A stretch of DNA of 64,000 bases from Halobiforma lacisalsi AJ5 (GTDB taxonomy: Archaea; Halobacteriota; Halobacteria; Halobacteriales; Natrialbaceae): contig NZ_CP019285.1 in NCBI RefSeq assembly GCF_000226975.2, forward strand, positions 2,170,001 to 2,234,000, read 5' to 3'. Below, piece by piece: positions 59,626 through 64,000 of this stretch. The position numbers were made by a program, and so were the translations under genes. The notes below the pieces were generated by a model, which searched no databases, was not told the DNA's origin, and saw nothing but the letters and a program-made list of their open reading frames with translations. How positions within the stretch are numbered: position 1 is the stretch's first letter; each line of letters starts with the position of its first letter.

Positions 59626-61146
59626 TTAGAGGAAGTCGTTTAGCCCCGACTGATCCTCGTCCTGTTCTGCACTCGTGGCAGCGTCCGGGGAGTCGGACGC
59701 CGATCCGGTTTCCGTCTCGGCGTCGCTCTCGTCGCTCGAGTCGCCGAGCGTTACCTGGCCGCTCGAGTCGTCGGGTTCCGGTTTCGTTTGCGTCTCGTCG
59801 GTGTCGTCGGGTTCGTCGCCGTCCTCGCTTTCGCCCCTGCCGAAGAAGGCGCTGCCGGAGTGCTCGACGGTCGCTTCGGTTCGCATCTCCTCCGCGTCTT
59901 CGACGATCGACTGGACCTTGTTGGTGTCTTTTCCACTCCCGGTAACGAACGAGACGTCCTTCTCGTCGAGTTCGTAGACCGCGGTCATCCGGACCGTCAG
60001 ATCGCGGTTCTTGCAGTGGTGGGTCATGGCCGAGAGGAACGGCAGGATCTCGCGGCGGGCCGTCGCGACGCTCGTTCCCTCGCGCTCGGCGATCCGTTCG
60101 GCGATGGCGTCACGGGTGTTGCGCTTGCCCTTGCTGCTGCCGAGTTTGCGCCAGTAACTCGGTGGCCCGTAGCGGGTCCAGCCCCCCTTGGGTTCCCGGC
60201 GGGAGGCGGCGACGCCCGCGGTCATGTTGTCGCTCGCGTACCGCCAGAACGAGTAGTCCTGGGTGGCGCGAACGCGGCCGAGCCATCGGTCGGCGTTCGA
60301 GAGGAACTCGTAGGCGTCCGCGAGTTCGGCCCCCTCGTAGTCTTTGGGCACGTTGTCCTCGATCCAGTTCAACATCTCGTCGGGTGTCTCGTCGACGTCG
60401 TAGGAGGCCTGCAACGCCCCCTGGGCGTCCTCTTCCTTGATCAGCGTATCGAGGAAGTCGAAGATGCCTTCGGTCGTGTCGCGCTCGCTCGTGACGACGT
60501 CCTCGACGGTCAGTCGCTCGGCCTCCTCGGCGACCGCCTGGAGGTCGTTGACCGCCGAGCGCAGGTCGCCGCTGGTCGATTCGGCGATCTTCTCTAAGGC
60601 TTCCTCCTCGAACTCGACGCCCTCGCGCCGGCAGATGTCCCGAAGGACCGGAACGATCGACCGCTTCGAGACGTCGCGAAACTCGATCGTCTCGCAGGCG
60701 TTTCGCAGCGACTGGCTCATGTCGTAGAACTCGTTGGCCACGAGGACGATCGGCTGGTTCGCGTTCTTGACGACCCGCGTGACTTCCCTCGAGCCGCCGT
60801 AGTCGGCGTTCCCGTGGAAGTTGTCGGCCTCGTCCAGGACGACGAGTCGGCGGCCCGCACCGCCGCCCGTGAGGGTGCCGCTCTTCGAGGCTTCGCCGGC
60901 GATGCGCTCGATAACGTCGGCCTGGCGGTTGTCGCTGGCGTTTAGCTCCATGACCGGCCAGCCCATGTCGTTGGCCAGCGCGTGGGCGGCAGAGGTCTTC
61001 CCGACGCCGGGGCTGCCGTGGACGATCACCGCGTCCCGGTGCTCGTCCCACGTCTCGGCCCACTCCTTCAGTTGGTCGCGGGCCTTGTTGTTTCCGCGTA
61101 CCTCCGACAGGGTCGTCGGGCGGTACTTCTCGGTCCAGTCGCTCAT
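59626..61146 (-). CDS. rfcL: Replication factor C large subunit
   Basis: A 506-residue clamp-loader subunit. Walker A is HGSPGVGKTS (residues 43-52) and Walker B is VVLDEADN (102-109); a sensor segment and helical collar follow. The C-terminal 90 residues are acidic and end in QSGLNDFL, a PIP-box-like sequence for binding PCNA. It should load PCNA with the small RFC subunits, which are not in the window. The ATG at 61146 gives the family start MSDWTEKYRP. The 87-bp direct repeat at 61126-61212 covers its first codons and promoter. Confidence 0.95.
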   Translation of the reverse strand: MSDWTEKYRPTTLSEVRGNNKARDQLKEWAETWDEHRDAVIVHGSPGVGKTSAAHALANDMGWPVMELNASDNRQADVIERIAGEASKSGTLTGGGAGRRLVVLDEADNFHGNADYGGSREVTRVVKNANQPIVLVANEFYDMSQSLRNACETIEFRDVSKRSIVPVLRDICRREGVEFEEEALEKIAESTSGDLRSAVNDLQAVAEEAERLTVEDVVTSERDTTEGIFDFLDTLIKEEDAQGALQASYDVDETPDEMLNWIEDNVPKDYEGAELADAYEFLSNADRWLGRVRATQDYSFWRYASDNMTAGVAASRREPKGGWTRYGPPSYWRKLGSSKGKRNTRDAIAERIAEREGTSVATARREILPFLSAMTHHCKNRDLTVRMTAVYELDEKDVSFVTGSGKDTNKVQSIVEDAEEMRTEATVEHSGSAFFGRGESEDGDEPDDTDETQTKPEPDDSSGQVTLGDSSDESDAETETGSASDSPDAATSAEQDEDQSGLNDFL

Positions 61147-61212
61147 TGGCACGTGGTTGGTGCGAGCCGCGTTTAGTGGTTGCGGAGCGTCATTCCTCGC
61201 GCTCGCCGACCG
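61126..61212 (+). repeat. 87-bp direct repeat, copy 1 (rfcL start and vapC end)
   Basis: Identical to 61946-62032 at 83 of 87 positions with no gaps. This copy includes the rfcL start codon, the gap to vapC and the last codons of vapC. Confidence 0.9.
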
Positions 61213-61570
61213 ACTTCAGGTCGACACGAGACGTAACGTCCTCGTATGTGCCATCGCTCGAGACGATGGTCTCTCCGTTCGATTCGACGAGGTGAAGTGC
61301 GTCAAACGGCGTAAACCCGTGGTCTTCCACGTACGTCGCCGCCGTAACGACCGTCTCGACGTCACCGCGTATCTCGACGAGACTGGCGGCGTTCGAAACG
61401 ACGCGTTCGGTATCGCGTTCCTCACGATAGGCGACCAGCAGGAGTTCGATGAGCGTGAACTGCGACGTCCACAACTCGTCGCGGTGTTCTCGGTACACTG
61501 ACTCGGCGGCCTCGCCGAGCCAGTCTTCGTCCTTGATCAGCGCGAGGAGAAAATCGGTTTCCGCATACAT
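61190..61570 (-). CDS. vapC: PIN-domain toxin, VapC family
   Basis: A 126-residue PIN-domain ribonuclease. The conserved acidic residues are Asp6 (MYAETDFLLAL), Glu in FTLIELLL and Asp in GFTPFDALHLV, with a later Asp in SSDGTYEDV completing the metal site. It starts immediately beside the vapB stop. VapC toxins cleave tRNA or rRNA when released from VapB. The intact acidic residues suggest an active toxin. Confidence 0.88.
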   Translation of the reverse strand: MYAETDFLLALIKDEDWLGEAAESVYREHRDELWTSQFTLIELLLVAYREERDTERVVSNAASLVEIRGDVETVVTAATYVEDHGFTPFDALHLVESNGETIVSSDGTYEDVTSRVDLKSVGEREE

Positions 61571-61801
61571 CTATCGTCCGGCCTCGTCGAGCGCCGCGTC
61601 ACGAGCGTCTTCACGAAGTTCATCGGCCGACTTCTCGACGTCAGCGAATTCGTCCCTGAGTGCCTCGAGCGGGTCGTCGGCGACTGGAACCAATTTGACC
61701 CCGCCGGGAAGCTGAACGACGTGATATCGGTCCCCGTATCGCTCCCGGATCTCCTTCGGGAGCGTGAGACGACCGCGGTCGTCCAGCGCTACGTCTGCCA
61801 T
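61571..61801 (-). CDS. vapB: AbrB-like antitoxin, VapB family
   Basis: A 76-residue antitoxin. The N-terminal swapped-hairpin (AbrB/SpoVT) domain reads VALDDRGRLTLPKEIRERYG, with VVQLPGGVKLVPV next. The acidic C-terminal helix should wrap VapC. It should repress the vapBC promoter as a dimer. It lies directly upstream of vapC. Confidence 0.88.
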   Translation of the reverse strand: MADVALDDRGRLTLPKEIRERYGDRYHVVQLPGGVKLVPVADDPLEALRDEFADVEKSADELREDARDAALDEAGR

Positions 61802-61945
61802 ACCCCGATGTTCGGTGGGCGAAAATAAAAACGTTCCCCGAATTCATCGATATACCCATCAGCGGGAGTAGCTATCGAGTCCGGCCACCCGTTCGCGTAC
61901 CAGTTGCCACACTCAGTACATCGAATCTACAGCGAATTTTCTCGT

Positions 61946-62032
61946 CTTCTCGGTTCAGTCGCTCACTGGCACGTGGTTGGTGCGAGCCGCGTTTAGTGGT
62001 TGCAGAGCGTCGTTCCTCGCGCTCGCCGACCG
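61946..62032 (+). repeat. 87-bp direct repeat, copy 2 (relic of the rfcL start)
   Basis: Differs from copy 1 at four positions. The ATG corresponding to the rfcL start is GTG here and the fourth codon becomes a stop, so the copy is a dead relic. It is exactly 820 bp from copy 1. Confidence 0.9.
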
Positions 62033-62096
62033 CACCGTCGCGTGCTCGTGGGGGTCGTGGGCCCACGCGATTCATCGGGCGCTCGACCGAAAGGAT

Positions 62097-62105
62097 ATTG
62101 TATTT
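62097..62105 (+). promoter_or_regulatory. TATA-like element of the M48-like gene
   Basis: ATTGTATTT is centred about 24 bp before the ATG at 62125, predicting a leaderless mRNA and ruling out the upstream open frame. Confidence 0.5.
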
Positions 62106-62124
62106 GACTGAAACCTCTGGGCAT

Positions 62125-63225
62125 ATGTCCCCCCTGAGCACGTCTTTCCTGTGGCTCCTCCTTGCGTTCGGCGTCGGGACTGCCTCGGTTCTCGGCGTCG
62201 GTCTCGGCTACGGTTACGGCCGTCTGGCTCGCAACTGGAGCGACGAACGGGCCGTTCGCGGAGCGAACGTCGTGGCGATCGGCCCGTCGGCGGTCGTGGG
62301 AATCGCCGTCTGGATCGTCGTCGATGCCGGCGCGACCGTGGGGGACCTACTCCGCGGCGACGGCGTCGGCACCGTGGTCCTCGCTGCCGTCGCCGGCGGC
62401 GTCGCCGCGGGGTGTGTCGCGGCGGGAACGGTCGCCGGGATTGCACGCCGGTACGACCTGCCGGGGATGGACGATCCGTCTTGCGCCCGAAACCACTATT
62501 TCCGGTACGTGTCCGGGCTGTTTATGGTTACTCTGCTTTTCGCCTCCCTGCTCGAGCCGGCGATCGAAGCCGGGGCGCTCGCAGTTGCCGGAGTACTGCT
62601 TTTGTTTTTCGCTGGCTTCTGGGCCGGTAGTCCCTTCCTCCGAGAGTTAACGATCGGGACGCGACCGCCGACCGGCCCCGAGCAGGATCGGCTCGAGGGG
62701 ATCCTCGAGGCGGTGAGCCTCGAGCCACGACGCGTACGCGTCGTCGAGGCCGGCGATCGGTACGCTGGCGTCGAACTACTCGGAGCGCCCGGCGGCCGAA
62801 CGCTCTTCGTCGGTGAAGGTGCGCTGTCGGGACTCGAAGACGAGGCTCTGACCGGAGTCGTCGCGGCTCGGCGGGAGCAGGCAGCCCACTGCGAGCGGTT
62901 CGTCTCCGCGATCGTCCTCGTGTGTGCTGCCGTGCCACTGTTGGCGGGTCTGACCGGCGAACTGCAACTGCCCGCCGGAATCGGAGCGACGGCAGTACTG
63001 GGGTTCGTCGGGTTCGCCGTCTCCCGACGGCTCCGATTGCGCGCGGACGCACGTGCTGCCGAGCGGGTCGGACCGGGAACGCTGGCCGACGCGTTCGAGC
63101 GGGCCGCCGACGAGTCGGGGTTCGATCTCGAGACGTCACCGAAACGCACCTGGTTCGGAACGACCCCGCCGCTTGCCGTACGGATCGAGCGACTCCGGGC
63201 TGCCGTGGCGTCCGGTGACGACTGA
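62125..63225 (+). CDS. Multi-pass membrane protein resembling an M48 peptidase without zinc motif
   Basis: A 366-residue protein with about six hydrophobic segments, two near the N-terminus, two around residues 130-170 and two near 260-300. The middle part has LFVGEGALSGLEDEALTGVV followed by AARREQAAH. This resembles the ...LDDEELxAVLAHELAH... region of M48 (HtpX/Ste24-like) peptidases, but the HExxH residues are replaced. The C-terminus ends VRIERLRAAVASGDD, as M48 proteins of haloarchaea often do. A catalytically dead relative is the likely reading. Start follows the TATA element. Confidence 0.6.
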   Translation: MSPLSTSFLWLLLAFGVGTASVLGVGLGYGYGRLARNWSDERAVRGANVVAIGPSAVVGIAVWIVVDAGATVGDLLRGDGVGTVVLAAVAGGVAAGCVAAGTVAGIARRYDLPGMDDPSCARNHYFRYVSGLFMVTLLFASLLEPAIEAGALAVAGVLLLFFAGFWAGSPFLRELTIGTRPPTGPEQDRLEGILEAVSLEPRRVRVVEAGDRYAGVELLGAPGGRTLFVGEGALSGLEDEALTGVVAARREQAAHCERFVSAIVLVCAAVPLLAGLTGELQLPAGIGATAVLGFVGFAVSRRLRLRADARAAERVGPGTLADAFERAADESGFDLETSPKRTWFGTTPPLAVRIERLRAAVASGDD

Positions 63226-63279
63226 TCGACGAACACCTCGAGACGAAAGGGCAGGACGAACCGAAACGAACGACGTGCG

Positions 63280-63552
63280 TCAGCGATACAGCGAGAGATA
63301 GAGCATGCCGAACCCGACGATGAACGGGACCGTCTCCACGATGTAAAACACGGTCGAGGGAGACGGGAGTTGCGAGATGATCGTCGTGAGTCCGACGCCC
63401 ATACTGAGGAACGCGAACCCGATGAACGCCGATTCGAGGCGCTTCGAGGGCTGTTTACGATAGGACTGGAAACTGATGAGGGTCAGCCCGAGCGCCAGGG
63501 CGAACACCGTCATCTGCATCATCATCAGGAGGGCTTCGATGACTACCTCCAT
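63280..63552 (-). CDS. Small three-helix membrane protein beside a winged-helix regulator (DUF7521-like)
   Basis: A 90-residue protein with three hydrophobic segments: MMQMTVFALALGLTLISFQS, SAFIGFAFLSMGVGLTTII and VFYIVETVPFIVGFGMLYLS, separated by a basic loop RKQPSKRLE. Such proteins occur next to small winged-helix regulators in many haloarchaea; the name DUF7521 is recalled, not verified. It lies 58 bp downstream of the regulator gene on the same strand. Function unknown. Confidence 0.7.
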   Translation of the reverse strand: MEVVIEALLMMMQMTVFALALGLTLISFQSYRKQPSKRLESAFIGFAFLSMGVGLTTIISQLPSPSTVFYIVETVPFIVGFGMLYLSLYR

Positions 63553-63610
63553 CGGCGCTCACCGGCCCGGCGGACCCGTCGGGAGAGGGCGGAATCGTTT
63601 CCCACCATCG

Positions 63611-63961
63611 TTATTGCACGCCCAGGTCGTCCCAGAGTCTGCTGAATCGATCCGGCAGGTTCTCCTCGCGGAAGATACGGACGTCGTACTCGTCGTCTTC
63701 GAGGGAGATGACCGTGCTGTTGAAGTTACAGGTGTACTCCTTGTAGTGGTTCCCGTCGTCGGCCACGAGAGTTCGATCCTTGATCAGGTCGTTCTCCTCG
63801 AGCAGGTCGAGACGACGGTAGATCGTCGGCTGGGAGAGATCGAGCCGCTCCGCGAGTTCTTTTGCCGAGCCGGGTTCTCGGCTAATCGACGCGAGAACGG
63901 TGCGTGCGTGTTCGTCCCCGATCGTATCGAGTATTTCTTCGATGGAGGACTCATCATCCAT
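63611..63961 (-). CDS. Winged helix-turn-helix transcriptional regulator
   Basis: A 116-residue ArsR/TrmB-like regulator. The DNA-binding domain spans IGDEHARTVLASISREPGSA, then KELAERLDLSQPTIYRRLDL and a wing with LIKDRTLVADDGNHYKEYTC. The C-terminal part ends FREENLPDRFSRLWDDLG. It probably controls itself and the adjacent membrane protein. No ligand-binding cysteines were found, so it is not a metal-sensing ArsR. Confidence 0.88.
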   Translation of the reverse strand: MDDESSIEEILDTIGDEHARTVLASISREPGSAKELAERLDLSQPTIYRRLDLLEENDLIKDRTLVADDGNHYKEYTCNFNSTVISLEDDEYDVRIFREENLPDRFSRLWDDLGVQ

Positions 63962-64000
63962 GTCTCGTTATTAGAAACATTCACAGCAAAAACTTTCCGA

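Larger units (their letters stand above)
61802..62124. other. Intergenic region with repeat copy 2
   Basis: Between vapB and the divergent membrane protein gene lie an A/T-rich probable vapBC promoter area (61802-61945), the second 87-bp repeat and a TATA-like element for the membrane protein. No gene is visible. Confidence 0.6.

Overview
The window is chromosomal DNA of a haloarchaeon, an extreme halophile of class Halobacteria. Supporting signs are the high G+C content with strong G/C preference at third codon positions, very acidic predicted proteins, TATA-box promoters with mostly leaderless starts, an S-layer glycoprotein and a second surface protein ending in PGF-CTERM anchors, TiaS, an archaeal DRG GTPase and an archaeal RFC large subunit. 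A Natrialbales-type organism is likely from the overall look of the proteins, but that is inference. About 62 protein genes and one tRNA-Glu are supported.

Region by region: 1-23 kb is mostly housekeeping and ion transport. It holds a Dps-like ferritin fragment, nicotinate phosphoribosyltransferase, a DCC protein with a [2Fe-2S] ferredoxin, an Azf-type sugar dehydrogenase, a GST-fold reductase, a CaxA-type exchanger, two NhaC antiporters (one coupled to a TRAM-like protein), an orphan DNA methyltransferase, TrkA, an AzgA-type purine permease, a glutaredoxin, an XRE regulator, TiaS, a PGF-CTERM surface protein, a deaminase, DRG GTPase and a double-VOC protein. From 23 to 39 kb every gene lies on the minus strand and the theme is the cell envelope: a membrane-anchored protein with about 13 DUF1508/YegP-like repeats, a DUF4330 pair, an AglF-type nucleotidyltransferase, a VanZ operon, glmU-glmS for UDP-GlcNAc supply, and a COG1361/RND operon with a TetR-type palindrome at its promoter. 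The plus-strand S-layer gene follows at 40-42.6 kb. A 447-bp inverted-repeat element at 26.3-26.7 kb, flanked by a 5-bp duplication, carries a broken Orc1/Cdc6-like gene.

43-57 kb holds a glutaredoxin-thioredoxin reductase fusion, a CNNM-type CBS protein, a FAH-family enzyme, tRNA-Glu(UUC), small conserved haloarchaeal proteins (HalOD1, zinc-ribbon and others), a UbiA prenyltransferase, sucCD, UspA, an acidic low-complexity protein, a Tat-exported protein and a BioF-like enzyme without its PLP lysine. 57.7-59.6 kb is an IS200/IS605 element with divergent tnpA and tnpB. 59.6-64 kb has the RFC large subunit, a vapBC toxin-antitoxin pair between 87-bp direct repeats, an M48-like membrane protein with no zinc motif, and a small membrane protein beside a winged-helix regulator.

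No CRISPR array, rRNA or prophage was seen. The points most worth following are the Orc1/Cdc6-bearing inverted-repeat element with its 46-bp insertion, the vapBC direct repeats that include the rfcL start, the lysine-less BioF homologue, the DUF1508 repeat protein, and the S-layer leader with its short upstream ORF.
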